Assembly (NCBI RefSeq): GCF_001550135.1
Contig: NZ_LRUE01000013.1
Location: 207,025 to 271,024, forward strand
DNA from: Pseudoalteromonas shioyasakiensis
Lineage (GTDB): Bacteria; Pseudomonadota; Gammaproteobacteria; Enterobacterales; Alteromonadaceae
Direction: 5' to 3'
DNA length: 64,000 nucleotides
Made by a program: the position numbers and the translations under genes. The notes below the pieces were generated by a model. That model had not been told where the DNA came from. It did not search any database and saw nothing but the letters and a program-made list of their open reading frames with translations. Of this stretch, positions 1-9,007 are shown in pieces (the stretch's first letter is position 1; the number at the start of each line of letters is the position of its first letter).

Positions 1-61
1 GATAGCTGATAGCTGATAGCTGATAGCTGATAGCTGATAGCTGATAGCTGATAGCTGATAG
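1..61. repeat. Heptamer tandem repeat (GATAGCT)n
   Basis: About 8.7 perfect copies of the 7-base unit GATAGCT run from the first base of the window, so the array may continue to the left. It lies upstream of the RND efflux operon. Other 7-base arrays with different units occur at 6494, 6619, 33380 and 33537. Confidence 0.95.
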
Positions 62-199
62 TTTGCAACTTATCTCCATTTTCCTACCATTCATCGTCCC
101 CAAATGTCAGGCTGTGTAATGTTATGTAAAGTCAGTTGAGCAAAACTTAACGTGGTGCTTGAATTACACTCATAAATAGATGTTTTTCAGGTTTTTAGA

Positions 200-1606
200 A
201 TGAATTGGCAATATAAGCCGAGTTTATTGGCTTTAAGTGTAATTTTGCTAAGTGCATGTGCGAGCCAGCCGACTCACAATGAACGAGTTGCTGAGCTTGA
301 GACTGTACCAAGTGCATGGCAGCAACTTCCTTCTGGCGACAAGGTGCTTGCTGTTGAAGACAACTGGTTGCAGCAATTACACGACCCTCAAGTTTTTAAT
401 TTAGTGGAGCAAGCATTAGCCCATAACCAAGCAATTTTACAAGCAGGTTATGATGTGGCAATTAAAGAGCAACAGCTTATTGCTGCTGGGGCCGATTTAT
501 GGCCAAGCCTTGATTTATCAACACGAGCGAGCCGTAGCAAAGATAATCGCCCTGTTAGTTATAACAACGCTAGTTCTGCATCATTAGAATTAAGCTACGA
601 AGTTGATTTATGGGGCAAATTGTCGGCCTCAGAACGACAAGCAAATCTTGAATACCTAGCTGAAAAAGCCACATTTGCGCAAAGTAAACAACAATTAGTT
701 GCTGATGTAGTAGCGGGTTGGTTTGATGTTATTACGAACCACAAGTTACTTGAGCTATATAAGCAGCGTGAGCAAAACGCTGAGAAAAATTTAGATATTA
801 TTGAGTCAGGTTATCGCCAAGGTTTAAATGAAGCGCTTGATGTTTATCTTGCTCGTAATGAGCTAAATACTGAGCGCTCGAATATTGCTGCACAGCAAGC
901 TACCTTAACTAAGTCAATTCGCGATTTAGAGCGTTTAACAGGCCAATATCCTGCTGGGGCATTATTGGTTAGTGCCGATTTGCCACTACTTGAGAACACA
1001 ATTCCTTTGGGTTTACCTTCAGAGCTTATCACCCGCAAGCCAGCGTTAATGGCAAGCTGGTATCAGTTGTTAAGTACTGATGCGGGACTTGCTTACGCGC
1101 ACAAACAACGTTTTCCGAGCTTAAATCTTTCAGCATCTATCAGTGATAGCACAGATAGAGTGAGTGATTTATTTTCGCCTTCAAGCTTAGCTTGGTCACT
1201 GATTGGTAGTATTTCAATGCCGCTTTTTGAAGGTGGTCGCTTAAAAGCCAATGAAGAGCAGGCAAGGCTTAGCGTTAAACGTCAGGAGCAAGCTTACCTT
1301 GCCACACTCTATGATGCATTTAATGAAGTTGAAACTGCAATAAGTCAAGAGCAAGCCTTGAAAGTGCGTTATGAGAAAACCTTAGAAGCACAAGAAAATG
1401 CAATTGCCGCAGAGCGTTTGTCTTTTGAGCAATATCAAAGTGGTTTAGTAACATACACGACAGTGCTTGATGCGCAAGATCGCTCTTTTAACGCGCAAAG
1501 CTCTGTTATCGAACTCAAAAACCAACTTATTAAAAATAGAATCAACTTACACATTGCCCTTGGCGGTGACTTTAGTGAAGCAAATAGTGAAGTAGCAGAG
1601 CAATAA
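200..1606 (+). CDS. RND efflux outer-membrane factor lipoprotein (TolC/NodT family)
   Basis: This 468-residue protein is an outer-membrane channel component of a tripartite efflux pump. The N-terminus is a lipoprotein signal peptide ending in the lipobox LLSAC at about residues 16-20, so the mature protein would be acylated on Cys20 and sent to the outer membrane. The rest has the long helical hairpin character of the OMF family: repeated Ala/Gln/Glu-rich segments in two homologous halves, with the family-typical FEGGRLKANEEQARL-like stretch near residue 345. It sits 2 bases upstream of the adaptor gene and is the first gene of a three-gene operon with adaptor and pump. The family assignment is strong. 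The substrate cannot be read from sequence. Confidence 0.9.
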   Translation: MNWQYKPSLLALSVILLSACASQPTHNERVAELETVPSAWQQLPSGDKVLAVEDNWLQQLHDPQVFNLVEQALAHNQAILQAGYDVAIKEQQLIAAGADLWPSLDLSTRASRSKDNRPVSYNNASSASLELSYEVDLWGKLSASERQANLEYLAEKATFAQSKQQLVADVVAGWFDVITNHKLLELYKQREQNAEKNLDIIESGYRQGLNEALDVYLARNELNTERSNIAAQQATLTKSIRDLERLTGQYPAGALLVSADLPLLENTIPLGLPSELITRKPALMASWYQLLSTDAGLAYAHKQRFPSLNLSASISDSTDRVSDLFSPSSLAWSLIGSISMPLFEGGRLKANEEQARLSVKRQEQAYLATLYDAFNEVETAISQEQALKVRYEKTLEAQENAIAAERLSFEQYQSGLVTYTTVLDAQDRSFNAQSSVIELKNQLIKNRINLHIALGGDFSEANSEVAEQ

Positions 1607-1608
1607 TC

Positions 1609-2847
1609 ATGAATACTAAGACACGTAAAATATTAATTCCATTGGTAGTGATCGTTGTGACGGTACTGCTTGTCATGTTTATTAAAGGTAACCCGCCGCA
1701 AGCAAATCGTTTTTCTTCACCACCGAAAGCGAAAGTAAATGTGGCTGTTAAAACTCTAACACCAGAAACTTATCAAGTAATGATTGATAGTTTTGGCACC
1801 GTAAAGCCACGTACGCAAAGTATGCTAGTCGCGCAGGCTTCAGGGCAAATTATCGAAATTAGTGAGCAATTTCGTGAAGGTGGCTTTTTCGAAAAAGGCG
1901 ATGTGTTGTTGCAACTAGATGATAGAGATCACCGCGCCGAAGTAAAATCAGCACAAGCGACGCTATTAACCGCTGAGCAAAGCTTACTTGAAGAGCAAGC
2001 TCGTGGTCGTCAAGCAATTACTGATTGGGAGCGCTTAGGCAAGGGTGAACAAGCAAGTAGCTTGGTACTTCGTAAACCACAATTAGCAGCAGCCGAAGCC
2101 AGTGTGTTGTCTGCGCAAGCGACACTTGAAAAAGCGAAGCTTGATTTAGAGCGTACAAAGATCACAGCTCCATACGCGGGGCGAGTTTTAAGTCGCAGCG
2201 TAGACTTAGGGCAAGTGGTGAGTAATAACATGGAACTTGCTAGCATTTATGCGATTGATCGCGTTGAAATTCGCTTACCAATCAAAAATAAAGATTTGCC
2301 GTTCATTAACTTACCAGAGCAGTTTCGTGATGGCGCTAAAAATAGCGCGGGTTCACTCGTTAAATTCAGCTCAGATCTCGTTGGCAAACAGTATTGGCAA
2401 GGTCAAGTTATACGCACCGAAGGGGCTATAGATGAAAGTGCGCAGCAGCTTTATGTGGTTGCGCAAATTAACGACCCTTATAAAGCCACGACTGTGAATC
2501 AGTATCCAATTAAAATTGGTCAGTACATCAAAGCACAAATTACTGGTAAGGCGATAGAGAATGCCATTGTGATCCCAAATAGCGCAATTTACCAAGGCAC
2601 CTATGTTTACGTAGAAGAGCAGGGTGTACTGCGTCGTAAAAATATTGCACTTGCTTGGCAAAACGCTAACCAAGCCGTTGTCGCTGATGGTTTGTCTGCA
2701 GGCGATAACTTGGTGATTACACCGCTTGGTCAAGTGAGTTCTGGTACGCAAGTTACCGTTATGGGTAGCGAAGAGTATCAGGCAACCAGAGCAAAAGCTA
2801 AGCGTTCAAGCAATCAACAGCCGCTTAAAGAGCAAGGAGCGCAATAA
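1609..2847 (+). CDS. RND efflux periplasmic adaptor (membrane fusion protein)
   Basis: This 412-residue protein links the inner-membrane pump to the outer-membrane channel. An N-terminal membrane anchor (about residues 9-25) is followed by a lipoyl/biotinyl-like half motif, a coiled-coil hairpin (about 100-170, rich in AEASVLSAQATLEKAKLDLERT-like heptads), the second lipoyl half with TKITAPYAGRVLSRSVDLGQ around residue 182, and C-terminal beta-barrel domains. This is the standard HlyD/AcrA order. The stop codon overlaps the start of the pump gene by one base (TAATG), which implies translational coupling. The C-terminal tail is Lys/Gln-rich. Confidence 0.9.
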   Translation: MNTKTRKILIPLVVIVVTVLLVMFIKGNPPQANRFSSPPKAKVNVAVKTLTPETYQVMIDSFGTVKPRTQSMLVAQASGQIIEISEQFREGGFFEKGDVLLQLDDRDHRAEVKSAQATLLTAEQSLLEEQARGRQAITDWERLGKGEQASSLVLRKPQLAAAEASVLSAQATLEKAKLDLERTKITAPYAGRVLSRSVDLGQVVSNNMELASIYAIDRVEIRLPIKNKDLPFINLPEQFRDGAKNSAGSLVKFSSDLVGKQYWQGQVIRTEGAIDESAQQLYVVAQINDPYKATTVNQYPIKIGQYIKAQITGKAIENAIVIPNSAIYQGTYVYVEEQGVLRRKNIALAWQNANQAVVADGLSAGDNLVITPLGQVSSGTQVTVMGSEEYQATRAKAKRSSNQQPLKEQGAQ

Positions 2848-5800
2848 TGATTGCTTGGTTTACAAAGAATCATGTTGCAGCAAACTTATTGCTGATCAGC
2901 ATATTATTAGCGGGTTTATTTAGCGTTTCGACGCAAATACCACTTGAAGTATTTCCATCGTTTGAGTCTGACCGAATTAGTGTCAGTGTATCATTGCGCG
3001 GCTCTACGCCTGAAGATGTTGAAAAAGGGGTATCAATTCGCATAGAAGAAGCGGTGCAAGATCTTGAGGGAGTTAAGCGTATCACTAGCCGCTCTTCTGA
3101 AGGCTCTTCTTCGGTAAGTATTGAAGTTGAGACTGGGTATGATCCAAGAGAGCTGTTAGCTGATATTAAAAGTCGGGTTGATGCAATTAACACCTTTCCG
3201 GTCGATGCTGAAAAACCGATTGTTTCGCTTGCTGAGTGGAAGCGCGAAGTAATCGCCGTGACTGTTTCAAGTATCTATGGTGAAAAAGAAACGCTTGAAT
3301 ACGCCGAGACTGTACGCGATGAGCTTCTACGTTTGCCAAGTGTAACTCAAGTTGAGTTAAGCGGAGTGCGTGATTACGAAATTGCCATTGAAGTAAGCCA
3401 AGACACTTTACGCCAATACGATTTACGCTTATCGGACATTTCTTCAGCAATTAGCAATTCAAGTACTGATGTTTCAGCTGGTAACTTAAAAACACAAGGG
3501 GGTGATGTCCTCATTCGTTCAAAAGGTCAAGCTTATCGCAAAGATGAATTTGCTAATATAGTGGTAAAAAACCAAGCTGATGGCACAATTATTCGTTTAG
3601 GTGACATTGCTCGTATTAGCGATGATTTTGAAGAAACCCCTGTTCGCACTCGTTTTAATGGTAAGCAAGCTGCATTTATTGATGTGTATCGTATTGGCCC
3701 GCAAAGTGCGATTGAAGTTGCTGATGCGGTAAAAAATTACATAACTGAGCATCAGAGCCAGCTTCCAGAAGGGTTTGAGTTAAGTTATTGGGATGATGAC
3801 TCAGAAGTTGTAAAAAGCCGAATAGCAACGCTTACCAGTAACGCAATTCAGGGCGGAATTTTAGTCCTGGCACTACTCACCTTATTCTTGCGTCCAGCCA
3901 TTGCATTTTGGGTATTTATTGGTATCCCAGTGTCGTTCATGGGGGCGTTTTTAATGATGCCAATATTTGGTATCACTCTTAATGTAATCAGCTTATTTGG
4001 TTTTATTTTGGTGTTAGGTATTGTTGTTGACGATGCCATAGTTACCGGAGAAAACGTCTATACCCATTTAAAAACTGCAGAAAGTGGTGAGCAAGCCGCT
4101 ATTCGTGGAACGCAAGAGGTGGCAACTCCAGTCACCTTTGGTGTACTTACAACCGTTGCGGCATTTTTACCTCTCGCTTTTATTGAAGGTGCTCGAGGCG
4201 CCATTTTTGCACAAATTCCTGTCGTGGTTATTCCTGTTTTACTGTTCTCTTTGATTGAGTCTAAGTTTGTATTACCAGCACACTTAAAATACTTAAAGCT
4301 ACGTCATGAAAAGGGCGAGCCATCGAGACTAGAGCGCCTTCAACAGCGTTTTGCCGATGGCTTTGAACACGCAATAATGAAGTATTACCAACCATTATTG
4401 AATCTAGCTTTAAAGAATAAAATGGCTACGGTTAGCTTATTTGTTGGGATTTTTGTAATTATTGTTACCTTGATCACAAGTGGTTGGACTAAATTTACCT
4501 TTTTCCCGCGTATTCCAAGTGAAACGGTACGTGCATCCGTAACTTTCCCTGCCGGAACACCGTTTGAAGTGACCAATAAATACGTCATTAAAATGTCAGA
4601 CAAGGCAAAAGAATTACAAGATAAATACCGCGATGAAGAAGGTCAAAGTGTAATTCTAAATATTTTGGCAACCACAGGTGGCCGTGGTGGTTCGTCAAAT
4701 ACTGGTAGTGTTAGATTTGAGATTATGCCAGCAGAAAAGCGTGAATCAGATATAGGCTCACGAGAGCTTGCCAGCGAATGGCGTGATCTTATCGGTATTA
4801 TACCAGGCGCAGAGAGTGTCACTTTCCGTGCTGAGTTTGGCCGAACATCTAGCCCGATTGATGTACAGCTAAGCGGTAGTTCAATCGACACCCTCGAAGC
4901 TGTTGCTGAAAAAGTTAAAGTGCGTTTATCGACCTATCCAACAGTGTACGAAATAGCCGATAGCATGTCAGATGGTAAAGAAGAGTTGCAAATTGAGCTG
5001 ACAGAGCAGGGGTTAGCGCTTGGATTAAATCGTGTTGATGTATCGCAGCAAGTGCGTAACTCGTTCTTTGGTGCGCAGGTACAGCGCATTCAACGTGGGC
5101 GCGACGATGTGCGCGTAATGGTACGCTTACCGATTGAAGAGCGTCGCTCGGTTGCAGACTTAAAAGATATACTTATTAAAACACCAGCTGGTGGTACTGT
5201 GCCGCTTTCGCATGTGGCGACTTTAGTACCGGGGCAAAGCCCATCGTCTATTTATCGTATTGACCGCTATCGCACATTGAATGTCACAGCTGATGTTGAA
5301 AAATCAAATACCAATATGACGGTACTGCAAGCAGATTTAAAAACCTACTTAGATGAGCTCATGGTGCAATACCCAGGTGTTGATTACACACTCGAAGGTG
5401 AAGCCAAAGAGCAGCGAGAGTCATTTGGTTCACTGGCTTGGGGCCTGGTGTTTGTATTCTTTATTATTTATGCATTATTAGCGATACCGTTTAAATCATA
5501 TTTGCAGCCATTAATTGTGATGAGTGTTATTCCGTTTGGCATGATAGGTGCGGTAATGGGTCACTGGGTAATGGGCATGGAGTTAACCATTATGAGCCTG
5601 CTTGGCATGTTAGCCTTGATAGGTGTGGTAGTGAATGACTCATTGGTACTGGTTGATTTTATTAATAAGAAGCGTGAAGAGGGCGGTGATTTACTGGAAA
5701 CCGTTAAGCTTGCCGGTGCGGCACGTTTTCGCCCAGTAATGCTAACCAGTTTAACCACCTTTATTGGTTTAATGCCGCTGTTATTTGAAAAAGCAACGCA

Positions 5801-5927
5801 AGCACAATTCCTTATTCCAATGGCTGTAAGCCTTGGCTTTGGGATTATCTTCGCAACGCTTATCACCTTGCTATTAGTGCCAGTTAATTATCTATTAATG
5901 GAGCGCTTTCAAGGGTGGTTTAAGTAG
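2847..5927 (+). CDS. RND superfamily efflux permease
   Basis: This 1026-residue inner-membrane proton-driven exporter has the duplicated RND layout. There is one transmembrane helix at the N-terminus, a large periplasmic domain, a helix bundle at about 330-480, a second helix near 530, a second periplasmic loop, and a final helix bundle at about 865-1020. The motif LGIVVDDAIVTGENV near residue 390 carries the paired Asp residues of TM4 that relay protons in this family, and the sequence lacks the extra features of heavy-metal CusA pumps. It forms an operon with the two upstream genes. A hairpin 20 bases downstream probably ends the transcript. The class (HAE-type, drug or organic substrates) is an inference. 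Confidence 0.92.
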   Translation: MIAWFTKNHVAANLLLISILLAGLFSVSTQIPLEVFPSFESDRISVSVSLRGSTPEDVEKGVSIRIEEAVQDLEGVKRITSRSSEGSSSVSIEVETGYDPRELLADIKSRVDAINTFPVDAEKPIVSLAEWKREVIAVTVSSIYGEKETLEYAETVRDELLRLPSVTQVELSGVRDYEIAIEVSQDTLRQYDLRLSDISSAISNSSTDVSAGNLKTQGGDVLIRSKGQAYRKDEFANIVVKNQADGTIIRLGDIARISDDFEETPVRTRFNGKQAAFIDVYRIGPQSAIEVADAVKNYITEHQSQLPEGFELSYWDDDSEVVKSRIATLTSNAIQGGILVLALLTLFLRPAIAFWVFIGIPVSFMGAFLMMPIFGITLNVISLFGFILVLGIVVDDAIVTGENVYTHLKTAESGEQAAIRGTQEVATPVTFGVLTTVAAFLPLAFIEGARGAIFAQIPVVVIPVLLFSLIESKFVLPAHLKYLKLRHEKGEPSRLERLQQRFADGFEHAIMKYYQPLLNLALKNKMATVSLFVGIFVIIVTLITSGWTKFTFFPRIPSETVRASVTFPAGTPFEVTNKYVIKMSDKAKELQDKYRDEEGQSVILNILATTGGRGGSSNTGSVRFEIMPAEKRESDIGSRELASEWRDLIGIIPGAESVTFRAEFGRTSSPIDVQLSGSSIDTLEAVAEKVKVRLSTYPTVYEIADSMSDGKEELQIELTEQGLALGLNRVDVSQQVRNSFFGAQVQRIQRGRDDVRVMVRLPIEERRSVADLKDILIKTPAGGTVPLSHVATLVPGQSPSSIYRIDRYRTLNVTADVEKSNTNMTVLQADLKTYLDELMVQYPGVDYTLEGEAKEQRESFGSLAWGLVFVFFIIYALLAIPFKSYLQPLIVMSVIPFGMIGAVMGHWVMGMELTIMSLLGMLALIGVVVNDSLVLVDFINKKREEGGDLLETVKLAGAARFRPVMLTSLTTFIGLMPLLFEKATQAQFLIPMAVSLGFGIIFATLITLLLVPVNYLLMERFQGWFK

Positions 5928-5946
5928 GGGCGATAGGTTGAAAACA

Positions 5947-5983
5947 TGTGTGTTGGGTAGAGTGAAATGAAACCCAACACACA
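5947..5983 (+). terminator. Inverted repeat, possible terminator of the RND operon
   Basis: A 12-base perfect inverted repeat, TGTGTGTTGGGT and ACCCAACACACA, encloses a 13-base loop, starting 20 bases after the pump stop codon. No T-run follows, so it may be a repeat element rather than a true intrinsic terminator. A related copy (GTTGGGT/ACCCAAC, 6298-6324) shares the loop AGAGCGAAGCGAA-like sequence. Confidence 0.5.
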
Positions 5984-6493
5984 GGAGCTATCAGCTTTCA
6001 GCCGTCAGCTATCAGAAAAATAAACAAGTTAGCGAGTTAGCAAGGGGAAAGGTGCGAGTTTCGAGGGACGAGATACGAGTTGTAGGAGGCGTTTTAACGT
6101 CGAAAAAATGGAGATATTAGATATCAGTCGTCAGAAGTCAGAAAAACATACAAGTTAGCGAGTTAGCGAGGGGAAAGAGTAAAGTTAGATTGTGCCCGCA
6201 CATTGCTATGGCTAAACCCGATACCGTAGGCGTGAAATTTATTTCGCGCGATATTTCTTAAATAACGGGTTAGTCGAGGTCGAGCTTTAGCCCGTAGGTT
6301 GGGTAGAGCGAAGCGAAACCCAACACATAGGAAATATTAGATATTAGTCGTCAGAAGTCATATAAAAATAAGTTAGCGAGTTAGCGAGTTAGCGAGGGGA
6401 AAGAGTAAAGTTAACGAGTTTCGAGATGTAGGAGGCGTTTCAACGCCGAAAACTAAAATTACTTGTAAAAGTGAAATATAGGGAAAGTATTGA

Positions 6494-6534
6494 TAACTTG
6501 AAACTTGAAACTTGAAACTTGAAACTTGAAACTA
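6494..6534. repeat. Heptamer tandem repeat (AACTTGA)n
   Basis: About six copies of the 7-base unit AACTTGA. It is preceded by GGGAAAGTATTGATA and followed by ACTAAATAG, the same flanks that surround the array at 6619, although the repeated unit differs. Confidence 0.9.
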
Positions 6535-6618
6535 AATAGTACCGTAGGCTTGAAATTTATTTTGCGCGAATAAGAATAATAAGTTTTGTATAAGAGAAAA
6601 AATAAGGGAAGGTATTGA

Positions 6619-6699
6619 TAGCTTGTAGCTTGTAGCTTGTAGCTTGTAGCTTGTAGCTTGTAGCTTGTAGCTTGTAGCTTGTAGCTTGTAGCTTGTAAC
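6619..6699. repeat. Heptamer tandem repeat (TAGCTTG)n
   Basis: About eleven copies of the 7-base unit TAGCTTG, with flanks GGGAAGGTATTGATA and AACTAAATAG nearly identical to those of the array at 6494. It stops 12 bases before the 3' end of the 6S RNA gene. Confidence 0.93.
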
Positions 6700-6710
6700 T
6701 AAATAGAAAT

Positions 6711-6897
6711 GGTGTTCCCCAAGTATGCGGTGCCCGGTGTCAGTCCTGAAACCTTGAGGTTTCAGGGCGGGGATCTGCGGTTTACCGTAGGCTTCTCGGT
6801 ACATGCCGAGCTTGCACAATAGTAGACGAACAGAAACCCTAACATAAAATTTATCGGCTCAGGGACTTAACCAAGCTCCTGCACCCTAGGGAACACC
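6711..6897 (-). ncRNA. ssrS: 6S RNA
   Basis: This roughly 187-nt RNA on the minus strand mimics an open promoter and binds sigma-70 RNA polymerase in stationary phase. The ends pair as a closing stem (GGTGTTCC at the 5' end, complement at 6711-6719). Read on the minus strand it holds GTCCCTGAGCCGATA near the 5' side and CTCGGCATGTACCGAGAAGCCT-type sequence in the middle, both hallmarks of gammaproteobacterial 6S RNA. A TATACT -10 box lies just upstream at 6906-6901. It is divergent from ygfB. The usual neighbours zapA (upstream) and the ygfA/fau ligase gene (downstream) are not present here. The ends are accurate to a few bases. Confidence 0.9.
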
Positions 6898-6900
6898 TTC

Positions 6901-6906
6901 AGTATA
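6901..6906 (-). promoter_or_regulatory. -10 box of the 6S RNA promoter
   Basis: TATACT on the minus strand ends four bases before the inferred 5' end of 6S RNA. No clear -35 at the best spacing was seen. TTGAAA lies further upstream at a suboptimal distance. Confidence 0.45.
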
Positions 6907-7089
6907 TAAGACAAGTTTCAATCCTTAAACCATAGAAGCAAAAAAAGCGGATCGTTCGGGTAGTTTTTCCCCACCTTTAACTGCTTATTTACTTTTCAGA
7001 TTGCTTTTTGACCTCAATCATACAATTAATTGGAGTTGCGATTTATCGAGTGGTAGCATGGCGTTACTTAGCCGAACAAAGAAAAAGTT

Positions 7090-7653
7090 ATGAGCACGTT
7101 ACCTGATTACCAACAAGCCCAATTGTTATTAGAAAAGAATGAAATTTTTGTCGCACCAGCAGAAGCCCATGGTGTGATCAGTGGTTTATTAGCCTGTGGC
7201 ATCAATATCGAAGCCGACGAATACTTAGGTTTATTAAGCGATGTATTCAATGATGGCTTAGCCTTCAATAAAGATTTAAAAGCATTTTTTGCTGATGTGT
7301 ATTCTCAGGTTGTTGCCAGCTTTAGCGATGAAGAATTTCAATTTGACCTATTCTTACCAAGCGACGACGAAACACTGATCGATTTAGCCAATGGCTTAGT
7401 ATCTTGGGTATCGGGTTTTATGCTTGGTTTTGGTTTAAAACAAAAAGATTACGGCAAGTTATCTGCTGATGTGAAAGAAGTGATCAGCGATTTTAGTGAA
7501 ATTACCCGCCTAGACACCATGTTTGAAGAGACCGAAGAAGACAGCCAAGCACTGCACGAAGTGATTGAGTATGTACGTGTTTCTGCGCTGTTATGTTTTG
7601 CTGAGCTAGGTAAAGAACCAGCTGATAAAAACCCTAAGAAGACCCTTCACTAA
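7090..7653 (+). CDS. ygfB: YgfB/YecA family protein (UPF0149)
   Basis: This 187-residue, acidic, soluble protein matches the UPF0149 family. It shows the N-terminal pattern AEAHGVISGLLACG (about residues 23-36), the central LVSWVSGFMLGFG segment (about 103-115) and the C-terminal VIEYVRVSALLCFAEL segment. No enzyme activity is established for the family. YgfB homologues have been linked to regulation in Pseudomonas, but that cannot be transferred here. It is followed 20 bases later by pepP, and the order ygfB-pepP-ubiH-ubiI is a conserved gammaproteobacterial operon, which supports the call more than sequence alone. Confidence 0.9.
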   Translation: MSTLPDYQQAQLLLEKNEIFVAPAEAHGVISGLLACGINIEADEYLGLLSDVFNDGLAFNKDLKAFFADVYSQVVASFSDEEFQFDLFLPSDDETLIDLANGLVSWVSGFMLGFGLKQKDYGKLSADVKEVISDFSEITRLDTMFEETEEDSQALHEVIEYVRVSALLCFAELGKEPADKNPKKTLH

Positions 7654-7673
7654 TCAAATTACAGAGGTTTAGC

Positions 7674-8999
7674 ATGTCGTCTATTGCTATCGATAAAGCT
7701 GAATTTAAAGCCCGCCGCGAGCGCTTGCTTGCGATGATGGATAAAAATAGCGTGGCTATTATTCCTGCGGCAGGAGAAGTAACACGTAGCCGTGATACTG
7801 AATATGCATTTCGTCAAGACAGTGACTTTTTCTACCTAACAGGCTTTAACGAACCAGATGCAGTTTTAGTGCTTTGCCCGTCGAGCGATACACCAAGTAC
7901 GCTTATTTGCCGTAACAAAGACAAACTAGCTGAAATTTGGCATGGCCGTAGAATTGGCTTCGAAAAAGCTAAATCTGAGTACTTATTCGACGCAACTTGC
8001 CCACTTAGTGAACTAGATGAACAATTATTAGATTTGGTGAACGGCCAGCAGATTTTATTTTATGCACAAGGCACTTACGCAAATTTCGATGCAAAGGTTT
8101 GGGACTTATTAAACACACTTCGCGGCGCACCTAAAAAAGGCTATAAAGCCCCACATACCATAAAAGATATTCGTGGTTTAGTGCATGAAATGCGTTTGTT
8201 TAAATCTCACGCAGAATTAAACATTATGCGCACAGCGTGCGAAATTAGTGCACAAGGCCATATTCGCGCTATGCAGTTTGCCAAACCAGGCGCAACTGAA
8301 TACCAATTAGAAGCAGAGCTTCATCATCATTATGCAATGAATGGTGCTCGTCACCCTGCTTATGGCACGATTGTCGGCAGTGGCGACAACGCCAACATTT
8401 TGCACTACACACAAAATGATGCTGAGCTAAAAGATGGCGATTTAGTATTAATTGATTCTGGCTGTGAACTTGAAGGTTATGCGGCAGATATTACACGCAC
8501 CTTCCCAATTAATGGCAAATTTAGCGAACCACAAGCGGCGCTTTACAACATTGTATTAGCAGCCCAAGAAGCAGCATTTAGCCAAGTTAAGCCGGGCGGT
8601 AGTTTATCTAAAGCAAATGAACTGGCTTCAACGGTATTAACGCAAGGGCTTATTGATTTAGGCATTTTAACCGGCGAGCTTGATGAGTTAATGGCAAACC
8701 AAGCATGCAAAGCGTTTTACATGCATGGCCTTGGCCATTGGTTAGGGTTAGACGTGCACGATGTTGGCGAATACAAGCTTGATGAAAAAGAGCGCTTATT
8801 TGAGTCGGGCATGGTGCTCACTATCGAGCCGGGTTTATATATTAGCGAAGATGCAAAAGCACCAGAGCAATATAAAGGCATCGGTATTCGTATTGAAGAT
8901 AACTTACTTGTCACTGAAGATGGCCATGAAAATCTGACCATTTCGGTTCCAAAAACCATTAGTGACATTGAAGCAGTGATGCAAGCAAATAAAGGCTAG
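7674..8999 (+). CDS. pepP: Xaa-Pro aminopeptidase P
   Basis: This 441-residue cytosolic metallopeptidase removes N-terminal residues that precede proline. An AMP_N domain (about residues 5-140) is followed by the M24 pita-bread domain. The dinuclear metal ligands are visible: the two Asp in LIDSGCELEGYAADITRTFP (about 259-278), His in MHGLGHWLGLDVHDVG (about 350), Glu in TIEPGLYI (about 386) and Glu in GIRIEDN (about 409). The length fits E. coli PepP. The start is supported by an AGAGGT ribosome site nine bases upstream. It lies between ygfB and ubiH in the usual operon. Confidence 0.95.
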   Translation: MSSIAIDKAEFKARRERLLAMMDKNSVAIIPAAGEVTRSRDTEYAFRQDSDFFYLTGFNEPDAVLVLCPSSDTPSTLICRNKDKLAEIWHGRRIGFEKAKSEYLFDATCPLSELDEQLLDLVNGQQILFYAQGTYANFDAKVWDLLNTLRGAPKKGYKAPHTIKDIRGLVHEMRLFKSHAELNIMRTACEISAQGHIRAMQFAKPGATEYQLEAELHHHYAMNGARHPAYGTIVGSGDNANILHYTQNDAELKDGDLVLIDSGCELEGYAADITRTFPINGKFSEPQAALYNIVLAAQEAAFSQVKPGGSLSKANELASTVLTQGLIDLGILTGELDELMANQACKAFYMHGLGHWLGLDVHDVGEYKLDEKERLFESGMVLTIEPGLYISEDAKAPEQYKGIGIRIEDNLLVTEDGHENLTISVPKTISDIEAVMQANKG

Positions 9000-9007
9000 G
9001 AGCAAGC

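Larger units (their letters stand above)
5985..6710. repeat. Intergenic mosaic of dispersed short repeats
   Basis: No gene is seen in this stretch. It is built from short modules that recur here and at 32954-33600: an ATCAGCTTTCAGCCGTCAGC block; a GTTAGCGAGTTAGC block; TGTAGGAGGCGTTTTAACG (6081-6102 and 6427-6448), which contains a GGCGTTTTAACGCC palindrome; CGTAGGCGTGAAATTTATTT (6226 and, diverged, 6543), which pairs with the adjoining CGCGCGA; and GTTGGGT...ACCCAAC (6298-6324). Two heptamer arrays lie inside it. The module order resembles that of the second mosaic. Confidence 0.85.

Noticed and set aside
6532..6819. An open frame of 95 codons on the minus strand
   Set aside because: It runs through the TAGCTTG heptamer array and the 6S RNA, and its repetitive peptide is only a translation of the repeat.
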